Below are positions 1 to 8,977 of a stretch of DNA of 64,000 nt, in pieces. Source of the stretch: Chelatococcus sp. HY11 (GTDB taxonomy: Bacteria; Pseudomonadota; Alphaproteobacteria; Rhizobiales; Beijerinckiaceae); assembly GCF_018398335.1 (NCBI RefSeq), contig NZ_JAHBRX010000002.1:1856237-1920236 (forward strand). The letters run 5' to 3'. The notes under the pieces were generated by a model, which searched no databases, had not been told where the DNA came from, and saw only the letters and a list, made by a program, of their open reading frames with translations. The position numbers and the translations under genes are program-made. Position 1 is the first letter of the stretch. Each line of letters begins with the position of its first letter.

Positions 1-201
1 CTGTTCGCCTTTGTCTTCACAGCGACGCGCGCGAAGACGGCGCCGCTCGTCATCTCGGAGATGATTGGCTCCATCGACGGTGTGGACTGGGGGATCCTGT
101 TCGCGGCTGCGACCGTGCAGCTCGTGCCCGTGTTGTTGTTCGTCGCCTTCATGCACCGCTATCTCGTCGCAGGTCTGACGGCTGGTGCTACCAAGGGGTG
201 A
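1..201 (+). CDS. ABC transporter permease, sugar type (C-terminal fragment)
   Basis: Only the last 66 residues lie in the window; the reading frame is open from base 1 to a TGA at 199-201. The fragment has a hydrophobic segment (about residues 31-54, with VQLVPVLLFVAF) followed by a short basic tail, as at the C-terminus of MalG-type inner-membrane permeases of carbohydrate ABC importers. The gene just downstream is a family 1 extracellular solute-binding protein, which supports the call. The substrate cannot be told from this fragment. Confidence 0.7.
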   Translation: MFAFVFTATRAKTAPLVISEMIGSIDGVDWGILFAAATVQLVPVLLFVAFMHRYLVAGLTAGATKG

Positions 202-261
202 TCCATCGGAGAAAAGCGCTTGGAATGGGCGCGAATACTGGGGATGTGGAGGGAGGAGATC

Positions 262-1560
262 ATGACAAAGAAAAATAGACTCACGATGACACGCCGACGG
301 ATGCTCGGCACGACATTGGCGGGGGCCGGCCTTTTAGCCGGGCGCTCTGCGTTCGCGGCGGCGAAGACATTGAATATTCTGAGCCACAAGGTGCACCAAA
401 CCGTTCTCAACGGCCCGGCGACCGGTGATCTCACGGAAGCCTGGCGCAAGGCGAACGACGCCGAACTTTCTTGGGTGACGTTCGATTCCAACCCGCTGCA
501 GGATCGTCTTTTCCGCGAGGCCAGCCTGCCGAAGAGCGACTTTGGTGTGGGCTACATTATCGACAATCGGCCGACCGCCGAAATCGCCAAGTTGTTCACG
601 CCGCTGGACGACTATCAGTCGAAGGCGCCCATCGAGGATTTCTCCGACATCGCTCCCGGTCTCGTACAGGCGATGACCGTGGGCGGCAAGATGATCGGCA
701 TCCCGGTTCGGCACGCAACGCAAGGCCTGTTCTATAATCAGGACTTGCTTGAAGAAAAAGGCATCAAGGCACCAGCGGCGTCGCTGGAGGAACTGGTCGA
801 GCAAGCCAAGCAACTGACCTTCACCACCAAGTCAGGCACTCCGGTTGTCGGTCTTGTCTTGGCGAGCGATCTCGCGGTGTTTCCCGTCATGTTTGCCCGC
901 GCCTATGGCGGGGACTTCATCACCCGTGACTTCAAGCTGCTCCCCAATCCCGAGGCCATGGAGAAAGGGCTCTCCGTGCTCAAGGAGCTTTTCGACGCGG
1001 GGGCGTTGCCCCGGAGCTACGCGACGACACGCAACGACGACCAGGTCACTTGGTTGCAGCAGGGACGCGCCGCCTACACCGTGCTGCCATTCGCCCGGAA
1101 TGCCCAGCTCAACAACAAGGACCAGTCGAGCTTCCCCGGCAAGATCAAGGCGGTGGAATTCCCGATCGCCGAAAGCCTGAAGGGCAAGACGCCGATGGCC
1201 TCGGTCGTCGAATCCTGGGGCATGGTCATTCCCGCGAACGCCAGCGACAAGGATCTCGCCTGGAGCTTCCTGCGCGAGGTGGCGAGCAAGCGTGTGACCC
1301 TGGGCATGGCAATCAACGGCAATGGGCCTGTGCGCGTTTCGACTTACGCGGAGAAGGATTTCGCGGCAGCTAATCCGGTTGCGGCGGTAGAGGCGGCGGT
1401 GCTCAAGAACGCGCGTGGTGCCTTTCCACCCTTCCCGGAGGCCGCTCGTGCCCAGACCATTTTTCTTGAGGAGGTGCAGTTGGCTGTTCTCGGCCGCAAG
1501 CCCGTGAAGGCGGCTGTCGCCGACATCGCCTCCCGTGTGAGGCCGCTGTTGCCCGCATGA
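262..1560 (+). CDS. Extracellular solute-binding protein, family 1 (sugar ABC importer)
   Basis: Periplasmic binding component of the ABC importer whose permease ends at 201. The 432-residue product begins with a twin-arginine signal (RRRMLG at residues 11-16, then a hydrophobic stretch and an alanine-rich cleavage zone near 30-34), so export in folded form by Tat is likely. Length and overall pattern fit the MalE/UgpB-like family 1 binding proteins. I chose the ATG at 262 because GGAGGAG lies just upstream and the signal peptide then starts correctly; an in-frame start at 220 would add 14 residues without a clear ribosome site. Substrate unknown; a sugar, polyol or glycerol phosphate is usual for the family. 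Confidence 0.8.
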   Translation: MTKKNRLTMTRRRMLGTTLAGAGLLAGRSAFAAAKTLNILSHKVHQTVLNGPATGDLTEAWRKANDAELSWVTFDSNPLQDRLFREASLPKSDFGVGYIIDNRPTAEIAKLFTPLDDYQSKAPIEDFSDIAPGLVQAMTVGGKMIGIPVRHATQGLFYNQDLLEEKGIKAPAASLEELVEQAKQLTFTTKSGTPVVGLVLASDLAVFPVMFARAYGGDFITRDFKLLPNPEAMEKGLSVLKELFDAGALPRSYATTRNDDQVTWLQQGRAAYTVLPFARNAQLNNKDQSSFPGKIKAVEFPIAESLKGKTPMASVVESWGMVIPANASDKDLAWSFLREVASKRVTLGMAINGNGPVRVSTYAEKDFAAANPVAAVEAAVLKNARGAFPPFPEAARAQTIFLEEVQLAVLGRKPVKAAVADIASRVRPLLPA

Positions 1561-1565
1561 ATTCA

Positions 1566-1604
1566 CGGCCGCCCCGCGCCCATGTCTTCGCGCGTGGGGC
1601 GCCG
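1566..1604 (+). terminator. Possible hairpin terminator or attenuator after the binding-protein gene
   Basis: An interrupted inverted repeat follows the stop codon at 1560: CGGC (1566-1569) pairs with GCCG (1601-1604), GCCCC (1571-1575) with GGGGC (1596-1600), and GCGC (1576-1579) with GCGC (1590-1593). There is no T-run after it, so it may stabilise the upstream mRNA rather than end transcription. Confidence 0.35.
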
Positions 1605-1670
1605 TCACGACTGCGAATTACCGGTGTGGCCTGAGGCCCGACGTGCGTGGCTGGACAAGATGAAGGTCTG

Positions 1671-3074
1671 ATGATGACGGAACAACTCGCGATCCATGAA
1701 CCTGCCCGCTCGACGCCGGTGCGCGCTGAATATGATGTGCTGGTCGTCGGCGGTGGTCCGGCAGGCCTGACCTCGGCGCTGGCGGCCGCTGAGGACGGGC
1801 TGAGCGTCGGCCTCGTCGAGAACAGGAGCTTCGTCGGCGGCAATATGACGATCGGCCTGCCGGTGCTCGGCTTCCTTGGTCAAAAGGGCAATCAGGTCAT
1901 CGAGGGATTGCCCCAGAAGTTCATTGATCGCCTGAAAGCACGCGGGGGTGCTAGTGAGCACCGCCCATGCCCGTTGCATATGGGCATCACGCTGGTCGAG
2001 CCGGAGGCGGTGAAGACGGTTGCCCTCGACATGCTGCTGGAGGCGGGTGTCGATGTGGTGTTTTACACAGCCTGCGTTGGGGTCGTCATGAACGAGGCTG
2101 GCGATACGATACGCGGCATCATCACTGAGGGGAAGGACGGTCGCTCGGCCATTCTGGCCAAGGTCGTCATCGACTGTACCGGTGACGCGGATGTGGCTTA
2201 CCGGGCCGGGGTGCCATGTGAAAAGGGGGACGAGCACGGCGGCATGCAGCCGCCGACCTTGATGTTCTGTATTGCCGGTGTGGACACGGACAAGTTGCGC
2301 AACAGCATTGCGGTCCAGCCGCGGACCTATCTGACCGACTTCATACCGGCCGAATATTTCGGGCAGAACCACCAGTTCATCGTCGTCGGCCTACGCGAGT
2401 TGATAGCCAAGGCGCGCGAGGAACGTGGGCTCGAGATCCCGAACGAGCGAACGATCATCATCACGGGGCTGCGCTCCGGCGAGGTATGGATCAACATGAC
2501 CCGCGTGAAGGGTGTCGACGGCACGGATTCACGCAGTCTCAGCATGGGCGAGATCGAAGCGCGACACCAGATCGACGACATCTTCACCTATTTGAAAAAC
2601 TACGTTCCCGGCTTCGAGGGCGCCTACTTCACCAAGACCGCGCCATTTCTCGGCATCCGGGAAACGCGGCGGATCGTCGGTGACTATATAATGAATCAGG
2701 ATGATGTGCTCTCCTGCCGTTACTTCAACGAGGCGATCGCCGTCGCGAGCTACCCCATCGACATCCACCGGCCCGGTGACGACGGATGTACGTTGATCTG
2801 GTGTGGTGACTGCTATGACATTCCATACCGGTCACTGCTTCCCAAAAAGGTGGAACAGCTGATCGTCGCTGGCCGCGCCATTTCCACCACGCACGAGGCC
2901 ATGGGTGCGATCCGTGTTATGGCCACCTGCATGGCCATGGGAGAGGCGGCGGGCCGGGCCGCGAAGCTCGCGATCAGGGGGGACGTGTCGCCGCGCAACA
3001 TCAATGTCGCGGCACTCCAGGATGACCTGCGTTCGCATGGCGCTTATCTCAGGACGCCGACGTCCCAAGCCTGA
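1671..3074 (+). CDS. FAD-dependent oxidoreductase (FAD_oxidored family)
   Basis: A 467-residue flavoprotein. The N-terminal Rossmann motif GGGPAG (about residues 27-32) and a later DCTGDADVA segment, typical of FAD-dependent dehydrogenases of the FAD_oxidored family, are both present. No Fe-S cysteine cluster or signal peptide is visible, so it is probably cytoplasmic. It follows the solute-binding gene by 110 bases, so it may oxidise the imported substrate; this is inferred from position only. Two adjacent ATGs (1671 and 1674) follow GAAGG; either could be the start. An in-frame start at 1647 has no good ribosome site. Confidence 0.75.
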   Translation: MMTEQLAIHEPARSTPVRAEYDVLVVGGGPAGLTSALAAAEDGLSVGLVENRSFVGGNMTIGLPVLGFLGQKGNQVIEGLPQKFIDRLKARGGASEHRPCPLHMGITLVEPEAVKTVALDMLLEAGVDVVFYTACVGVVMNEAGDTIRGIITEGKDGRSAILAKVVIDCTGDADVAYRAGVPCEKGDEHGGMQPPTLMFCIAGVDTDKLRNSIAVQPRTYLTDFIPAEYFGQNHQFIVVGLRELIAKAREERGLEIPNERTIIITGLRSGEVWINMTRVKGVDGTDSRSLSMGEIEARHQIDDIFTYLKNYVPGFEGAYFTKTAPFLGIRETRRIVGDYIMNQDDVLSCRYFNEAIAVASYPIDIHRPGDDGCTLIWCGDCYDIPYRSLLPKKVEQLIVAGRAISTTHEAMGAIRVMATCMAMGEAAGRAAKLAIRGDVSPRNINVAALQDDLRSHGAYLRTPTSQA

Positions 3075-3264
3075 GCCTGTGATTTCCACCTGGGAAGACG
3101 CTTTCCCTCGCCTCGTATTGTGCTAAGCCGGCAATCGTTCTTGGCGGCTGGTATAGTATGGGCACGAAGCCCTCGGTATGGGGAGAAGCGTCAATGGCAG
3201 GAGCAGCCCCGGCGGAAAGCGCGCTGGGAGCGCGCGGAGGCTTCCGTCAACGGAGTCCGCGACC

Positions 3265-5127
3265 ATGAACGCGCTGGATGGGACGGGGGGGACGTGGCGC
3301 CGCTTCGCCACGAATAGCCTCGTCATTCTCCTGGTGGGCGCTCTCGCCGCGAGTTTCTGGCACAGCCGGAACTGGACCACGCTCTGCGCGGGGCTGGCGC
3401 TGTTTCTTTTCGGCATGCAATGCCTGGAGGAGGGGCTACGCAATCTGGCCGGCGAGAAGCTGGAGAGCATGCTGGCGCGCGGCACCTCGACACGCTTCAA
3501 GAGCCTGATAATCGGCCTCATCGGCACGACGGTGCTGCAGTCGAGCACGCTTGTCTCGCTGATGACGATCGCCTTCATCACGACGGGCCTGATCGGCCTG
3601 GTCGCTGGCATCGCCATCATCTTCGGCGCCAATCTCGGCGCGACGACTGGCATATGGCTGCTGGCACTGGCGGGCCAGAATTTCGGGCTGGCGCCATTGG
3701 CCATGCCGCTGATGATCTTTGGCGTCCTGGCCAGCTTCATGGGGCCTAAGGCGAAAGCCGCCGGGCGCATCCTGCTCGGCATCGCTTTCATCCTGCTTGG
3801 CATAGACCAGATCAGGGCGGGCTTCTCGAGCGTCACTGAGACGCTCGATCTCGCGTCGGTTCAGCTCACGGGATGGCTCGGCAGCCTGGTCTTCCTCGGC
3901 GCTGGGCTGGTGCTGACGCTTGTCCTGCAGTCGACGCATGCCACGCTGATGCTGACACTGACAGCGCTCTCGCTCGGTCAGATCGACGTGACGCAGGGAG
4001 CCGCGATCGCGATCGGCGCGAATGTCGGGAGCAGTGTGACAACCGGGCTCGCGGGCGCGCTCGGTGGCAATCGCAGCGGCCAGCAACTGGCGTTGGCGCA
4101 TGTCCTGTTCAATGTGGTCACGGCGGTCGTTGCCTTCGTGCTGCTGCCCGGCTTCCTCTGGCTGACCAAGGAGATCGCCGGTCTGATCGGCTTCGCCGGC
4201 AATGATCTCATCATGCTAGCGATCTTCCATTCGCTGTTCAACGGGCTTGGCGTCGCGCTGTTCTGGCCCCTGCTTGACGTATTCGCCGGCTTTTTGCGCA
4301 GAGTATTGCCGGAGGAAGAGGAGCCGCACGTCCTCCTGCCCAGTGGGCCTGGGGCCGCCGCGCCTCTCGAGCGCACCCGCGCCCGATACCTGACGAAGCA
4401 GGCGCTGAGCTCGCCCGACACGGCCGCTTCAGCCGTGGTGATGGAGCTCCAGCATCTCGGACGTCTCGGCGCCGAGGTCATCTGCCATGCGCTCTATCTG
4501 CCGGTGAGCGAGCTGGACCGCGCGCAGCATGACGAGGCTTTGCTCGCATCGCGCCCCGCCGACACCTACGCGGACGCCGAGACGCTGTATCAGCGCCACA
4601 TCAAGGGCGTGTACGGCGATCTCCTCAGCTTCATGGGGCGCATCGATACGAGCAAGGAGAGCCCGGAAAAGCAGAATTTCTGGACAGTTTGCCAACTCGC
4701 CGCGCTGCAACTGGTTGAGACGGTCAAGGATGCCAAACATCTCCAGAAAAACCTGGGCTATTATCTGCGGCAGCCGGATTCTCCCGTCCGACGCGCGTAT
4801 GTCGAATTGCGGCGCCAGCTCATCACCGTCATGCAGGAAATCCGTGGCACCGCCAATGCGGACGAGGCGGATTGGGAGGCGCTGACCAACCAGCTGGATC
4901 AGAATATCCGGACATTCGAGGTTCATTTCCGCGAGAACGCATTTGCGGCCCTGCGCGCGAATGAGATCGATGGCCTGCAATTGAGTTCGCTGCTCAACGA
5001 TCTCGGCTATGTCGGCAAGATCAGCCGCGGCCTCAGGGCCCTCGTCGTGTTGCGCCATGACAGCCAGGACGGGCTCATCCGCACGATCAGGCTGGACGAG
5101 GAACTGGAGCCGCTGATCGTTGCCTGA
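3265..5127 (+). CDS. Na/Pi cotransporter family protein (NptA/YjbB-like)
   Basis: A predicted inner-membrane phosphate carrier of 620 residues. The first half has many hydrophobic segments and two copies of the family's signature: VLQSSTLVSL with GANLGATTG in the first repeat, VLQSTHATLM with GANVGSSVTTG in the second. The last third is hydrophilic and helical and resembles the PhoU-like domain of bacterial NptA/YjbB proteins. YjbB-type proteins are linked to sodium-coupled phosphate movement, in Escherichia coli probably export. The ATG at 3265 follows CGGAG; an earlier in-frame ATG (3178) would add a basic, low-complexity leader and is less likely. No pho genes adjoin it here. Confidence 0.82.
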   Translation: MNALDGTGGTWRRFATNSLVILLVGALAASFWHSRNWTTLCAGLALFLFGMQCLEEGLRNLAGEKLESMLARGTSTRFKSLIIGLIGTTVLQSSTLVSLMTIAFITTGLIGLVAGIAIIFGANLGATTGIWLLALAGQNFGLAPLAMPLMIFGVLASFMGPKAKAAGRILLGIAFILLGIDQIRAGFSSVTETLDLASVQLTGWLGSLVFLGAGLVLTLVLQSTHATLMLTLTALSLGQIDVTQGAAIAIGANVGSSVTTGLAGALGGNRSGQQLALAHVLFNVVTAVVAFVLLPGFLWLTKEIAGLIGFAGNDLIMLAIFHSLFNGLGVALFWPLLDVFAGFLRRVLPEEEEPHVLLPSGPGAAAPLERTRARYLTKQALSSPDTAASAVVMELQHLGRLGAEVICHALYLPVSELDRAQHDEALLASRPADTYADAETLYQRHIKGVYGDLLSFMGRIDTSKESPEKQNFWTVCQLAALQLVETVKDAKHLQKNLGYYLRQPDSPVRRAYVELRRQLITVMQEIRGTANADEADWEALTNQLDQNIRTFEVHFRENAFAALRANEIDGLQLSSLLNDLGYVGKISRGLRALVVLRHDSQDGLIRTIRLDEELEPLIVA

Positions 5128-5166
5128 GGTTCGGTGTACCCCGGCCAGGGGCTTGCCTTGAGGGCC

Positions 5167-6393
5167 TCAATCCGGCGCCAGGGCCCGGCCCGCGAGGTCG
5201 AAGGGACTGGAGAGTGTGGTTCCAACCGCGTTGAAGATGAATGCGCCGGCGCGTCTCAACCCATTCCCCGCGCCGCTGCCCGCTGTCGCGGCGAGGCTCG
5301 GATAGAGCTGGGCGAGATTGACGTAGCGGTCGTGGTTGAAGCTGTCGGAGGCCGTCAGCTTGGATATGTCGACAATCTGCAGATTGGCTTTCAGGGCCGC
5401 TTCCTGAATGCGTGCGTCGTTGATATCGAGCGCGCCAAGCCGGGGACGGTCGCCCGCGAGCCTCCCGGACACCGAGAGCGCGCGATCATCGGAGGCCACG
5501 AGCACCGTGATAGGTTCGCGCAGGGGACCAATGACCATCATCTGGCTGCGGAACACATCGACGTCGATATCAGGGGCCGCGAGGACGACATCGAGGCGGT
5601 CGAGCACTCCGAAACGCCCCGTCAGCTTGAGTTGGCGCAGAGCTTCCACCGTGAGCCACCCGCCCATGCTGTGGCCTACGAGTGTGATCTTGTCGTTGGG
5701 GTACGCACGCGCGAGCGTGGTCAGCAGCTGCACGAGCCCGTCGCGCGAATAGGTAGCGGCGTCCTTGTCGGCGATGTAGCCGGTTACGGTGGCCTCCGAG
5801 GGCCATGCAAAGAGGATCGGAACTCCGTCGATGTCTGCATCGGCGGTCATTTGCGCGAGGCGAAACAGCGCTTCCTGGAAGTTGGTGTTGAAGCCATGCA
5901 CGAATACGCCGATCCGCTCCGGCCCCTTGCCTCCACGTTGGCGCGCGACCTGTCTGTAGAATTGCTGCGCGTCAAGAATCTCCTGGGCAACGACAACAAA
6001 ATTGCGCGCTGGATCGCTTGCTCCCGCCGACCATTCGATTTCTCCAGGCTTGTGCCCTGGCGGAATTGCGATGGTGAATTCCGCGTAGTTCAGTCCCGGC
6101 GCGCGGCCGGCGGAGAAGGCGTTGCTGTTGCTGCTCATTCGCTCGCGGGTCGTTGCGACATAGACCTTGATCAGTTTGGCCCCTCGCGGCGGGGCACTGA
6201 CTATATTGAGGGCATCGGGCCCGGGCCTTGTGGCGCAGGCGGCTAGCAGAATGAGCAGGGTACCGAGCAGGCCGCAGCGTACGAAGCTACATAGGGCGCA
6301 AACCGCTTGTGCGGCGATACGGCCGACAGGGTCGCCTCGGACATCCCCCGCGCGCGCCAGATCACACCGCCCTGTGGCCGGACTTATCATCAT
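5167..6393 (-). CDS. Alpha/beta hydrolase lipoprotein (DUF900 family)
   Basis: A predicted esterase/lipase-like enzyme of about 408 residues. The nucleophile elbow GHSMGG puts the catalytic serine near residue 242, and FVHGFN near 164-169 is the usual oxyanion-side loop of DUF900 proteins; APDID (after the elbow) may supply the acid. A hydrophobic stretch ending LLAAC (Cys near 53) is a lipobox, so membrane anchoring is likely. The start is uncertain: ATGs at 6393 and 6390 lack a strong ribosome site and leave a long N-terminal region before the lipobox. It runs convergently toward the phosphate carrier gene, with 39 bases between. Substrate unknown. Confidence 0.75.
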   Translation of the reverse strand: MMISPATGRCDLARAGDVRGDPVGRIAAQAVCALCSFVRCGLLGTLLILLAACATRPGPDALNIVSAPPRGAKLIKVYVATTRERMSSNSNAFSAGRAPGLNYAEFTIAIPPGHKPGEIEWSAGASDPARNFVVVAQEILDAQQFYRQVARQRGGKGPERIGVFVHGFNTNFQEALFRLAQMTADADIDGVPILFAWPSEATVTGYIADKDAATYSRDGLVQLLTTLARAYPNDKITLVGHSMGGWLTVEALRQLKLTGRFGVLDRLDVVLAAPDIDVDVFRSQMMVIGPLREPITVLVASDDRALSVSGRLAGDRPRLGALDINDARIQEAALKANLQIVDISKLTASDSFNHDRYVNLAQLYPSLAATAGSGAGNGLRRAGAFIFNAVGTTLSSPFDLAGRALAPD

Positions 6394-6512
6394 GCAGACT
6401 CGAAGCGATGGGATCAATCTGGTACTATAGGAGAGGATTATTGCCGGGTTATTGAGGTGAATGGGAAAAATATTTCCATCTGCCTCGCATTATCTGCATA
6501 TGCGCGCGGATT

Positions 6513-7142
6513 CTATCTCCGGCCCGGGTGCTCGATGATGGCGGCGACGGTGTCACGGATGAGGAGCTCCAGTTCACCATCGTCATCGCTGACGAGAGGA
6601 TCAATCTTGAGCACATCCCTCAGGATTCCAAGACCCGAAAGCAGCGCCGCGACCATGGCAGCTCGCTTCAGATCGGTGGATTGAATTTTGTCATTCAGCG
6701 GAACGATTACGTCGTTGAGGATGAATTCGCGCAGTACCGGTGCGGCCGAGGCACTCGAGAGCGAGCGAACGGAGATATCGAACGGCCGGACGCCGTGCTC
6801 GGTTTCGGGATCCTCGGCGAGGAATTCCCGCGCGAGCTCGCCAGGAAAATTCGCTTCGTCCAGAGCGGTAATGCGGTCCGCCTGGGCGGTGGCTCGTACC
6901 GCTTCGGCGAACAGCCGTTCCTTGGAACCAAAACTGCGATGGACATAGGCGACGTCGACACCGACGTCGTCGGCGATGTCGCGCAGTCCCGTTTCCTCGT
7001 AGGAGAAGCGGGCGAAACGTTTGATGGCCGCGTTGAGGATACGGGAACGCGTTGAAGAGGGCGGTGATAAGCAGACGGCTGCGGTTCCCATGAGAGTTCC
7101 AATTTTTTCAGGCTTTGCAGCCTGTTGCGAGAAAGTTTTCAT
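6513..7142 (-). CDS. TetR family transcriptional regulator
   Basis: A 209-residue regulator. Residues about 30-80 form the TetR N-terminal DNA-binding fold: RILNAAIKRFARFSYEETGL followed by the helix-turn-helix DDVGVDVAYVHRSFGSKERLF. The C-terminal ligand domain is not recognisable by eye. The ATG at 7142 is the first in frame; one at residue 18 is also possible. It is divergent from the phasin-like gene at 7415 across a 272-base gap and might control either that gene and the exporter beyond it, or itself. The inducing ligand is unknown. Confidence 0.82.
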   Translation of the reverse strand: MKTFSQQAAKPEKIGTLMGTAAVCLSPPSSTRSRILNAAIKRFARFSYEETGLRDIADDVGVDVAYVHRSFGSKERLFAEAVRATAQADRITALDEANFPGELAREFLAEDPETEHGVRPFDISVRSLSSASAAPVLREFILNDVIVPLNDKIQSTDLKRAAMVAALLSGLGILRDVLKIDPLVSDDDGELELLIRDTVAAIIEHPGRR

Positions 7143-7333
7143 CCAAGTCGAACCGGCTGGCGATTTTTGCCTCTCGGCAGAATATACTCATCATGTTCAG
7201 GTCGCGCTGCAAGTGGCTGATCCGGAGCTTTTTAACGTCAGGCGCTTCAACCCGTGGGTTGACGTCTTGGAACAGTCCCCACAACGGAGGCTAGTCTTGC
7301 ACAGCTGCCTAGTCAACGGATGTTGACAGGCGG

Positions 7334-7347
7334 TTGACATGCGTCAA
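7334..7347 (+). promoter_or_regulatory. FNR/FixK-type binding site (TTGAC-N4-GTCAA)
   Basis: The perfect inverted repeat TTGACATGCGTCAA matches the TTGA-N6-TCAA core of FNR, FixK and FnrN boxes. A weak -10-like TAGGCT lies at 7369-7374. If the box centre is at -41.5, transcription would begin near 7382, which is the normal layout for class II activation, with a 33-base leader to the ATG at 7415. A second TTGACA lies at 7323-7328. Low-oxygen control of the phasin-like gene is inferred. Confidence 0.55.
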
Positions 7348-7414
7348 AGTGGTTTTCCGCTCTTCCGCTAGGCTACCCGGATTGGTTCTGGGCGGGTGTT
7401 TCAGGGAGTTGATC

Positions 7415-7708
7415 ATGGTTTACTCAAAAACCGCCGCAAATGCGCCCTTCATGGGGGCAGACGGGATCCAACTGGCCTATCCTTTTGACACGTCCCTCCG
7501 TTTCTATGCAGGCTTTGCACGGCAGGCTCTGGAAGCCACCGCTCGCGGGCTGCAAGCCCAGGCCGATTACGTGAAGGACCTCGCGGCTTGCGAGAATCCG
7601 GCTGATATTCTGACATGCAGCAACGTTTATGCATGCCATATGCTGGAGGCCTGCCTGGAAGCAGGCCGGAATGCCGTGACTGCCACACGGCATCAGCCGG
7701 AAGGCTGA
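7415..7708 (+). CDS. Small phasin-like protein
   Basis: A 97-residue soluble protein without signal or membrane segment. The C-terminal half (LAACENPADILTCSN, then YACHMLEACLEAGRNAV) resembles the helix-rich core of phasin family proteins, which often carry a similar 'C-x-P-x-D' segment; phasins coat polyhydroxyalkanoate granules or act in stress. The match is by eye and moderate. The ATG at 7415 is chosen because AGGGAG sits at 7403-7408. An FNR/FixK-type box lies 68 bases upstream. Next downstream, after 198 bases, is the HlyD-type exporter gene; whether the two are cotranscribed is not clear. It could also be a hypothetical protein unrelated to granules. Confidence 0.5.
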   Translation: MVYSKTAANAPFMGADGIQLAYPFDTSLRFYAGFARQALEATARGLQAQADYVKDLAACENPADILTCSNVYACHMLEACLEAGRNAVTATRHQPEG

Positions 7709-7906
7709 TTTCTCATGCGAAGAACGTCATAGCCTGCTCCGCATCCCTTGTTCGCGGCCATCGCAAGCAGTGGTCCCTCGCGTGAGCGCTTGGCCGCTCC
7801 TCAGCACAAGACGGGATAGGAAATTCTGTGTCGATCGTTGAAGTGGGTGACACTTGCTCGTCTTACCCCGTACCCTTGAGCTGATGAGTTATACGGAGCT
7901 GATGTC

Positions 7907-8977
7907 ATGACCTGGAGTAAAAGACCCTGGCTGTTCGCTGTTCTCGCGGTGATCGTGATCGGGGCGGCTTACTATGGTTGGCAGAAGCTGACAGGAAGCG
8001 ATCTGCCCGTTGGCATCGCTTCCGGCAACGGCCGCATCGAAGCCGTCGAGATCGATATTTCGACGAAAACACCGGGACGCATCCGCGAAATCCTGGTTGA
8101 CGAGGGAGATCTCGTTACCGCCGGTCAGGTGTTGGCGCGCATGGACACTGACCAGTTGGAAGCCCAGCGTCGGCAGGCGGAGGCTCAGTTGCGTCGCGCC
8201 GAGATCAGCATCGATACCGCGCGCAGCCTCGTCACGCAGAGGGAGGCTGAGCGGACGGCCGCTGAGGCGGTGGTCGCCCAACGCGAGGCGGAACTCGATT
8301 CGGCGGATCGCAAGCTGGCGCGCTCGGAACAACTGATCAAGACGAACGCCACATCGCAGCAGACGCTGGACGATGACAGGGCCGCCGCCCAGGGTGCGCG
8401 GGCAGCGATCAGCGCAGCCAAGGCCCAGCTTGCCGCTTCCGAGGCCGCGATCGGTGCCGCGAAGGCCCAGGTCATTGATGCGGAGGCGGCCGTCGATGCG
8501 GCCAAGGCACAGATTGAAAGCATCACGACTGATATCAACGACGCGGTGCTGAGGTCCCCGCGTGATGGCCGTGTCCAATATCGCGTGGCCCAGCCGGGCG
8601 AAGTTCTTTCAGCCGGTGGCCGGGTGCTTAATCTCGTCGATCTCAGTGAGGTCTACATGACCTTCTTCCTGCCGACGGCGCAGGCTGGGCGCGTGGCAAT
8701 TGGCACGGATGTGCGCCTCGTTCTCGACGCGGCCCCGCAATATGTGATCCCTGCGACGGCAACCTTCGTGTCCGACGTCGCGCAGTTCACGCCCAGGAGT
8801 GTCGAGACCGAGGAAGAGCGGCAGAAGCTCATGTTCCGGGTCAAGGCCCGCATTCCCAAGGAACTCCTCAAGAAATACATCCAGTACGTGAAAACAGGCT
8901 TGCCCGGCATGGCCTATATCCGGCTTGATCCGAGCGCCGAATGGCCCGCGCGACTGTCGGGAACGCTCGTTCAATGA
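7907..8977 (+). CDS. HlyD family periplasmic adaptor (YbhG-like)
   Basis: Membrane-fusion subunit of the exporter encoded by the next two genes; 356 residues. There is one N-terminal membrane segment (about 6-24), a biotinyl/lipoyl-like part ([18 protein letters not shown]), and a long alanine-, glutamate- and glutamine-rich coiled coil (about 85-200), then a beta-barrel region. This is the plan of YbhG/HlyD adaptors. The stop codon overlaps the ATG of the ATPase gene (ATGA), so the genes are translationally coupled. No outer-membrane TolC partner is encoded nearby; a generic TolC elsewhere would be needed. Confidence 0.85.
   Translation: MTWSKRPWLFAVLAVIVIGAAYYGWQKLTGSDLPVGIASGNGRIEAVEIDISTKTPGRIREILVDEGDLVTAGQVLARMDTDQLEAQRRQAEAQLRRAEISIDTARSLVTQREAERTAAEAVVAQREAELDSADRKLARSEQLIKTNATSQQTLDDDRAAAQGARAAISAAKAQLAASEAAIGAAKAQVIDAEAAVDAAKAQIESITTDINDAVLRSPRDGRVQYRVAQPGEVLSAGGRVLNLVDLSEVYMTFFLPTAQAGRVAIGTDVRLVLDAAPQYVIPATATFVSDVAQFTPRSVETEEERQKLMFRVKARIPKELLKKYIQYVKTGLPGMAYIRLDPSAEWPARLSGTLVQ

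Noticed and set aside
5134..6246. 370-residue plus-strand frame opposite the alpha/beta hydrolase
   Set aside because: The minus-strand frame has the GHSMGG elbow and lipobox; the plus frame has no domain features.
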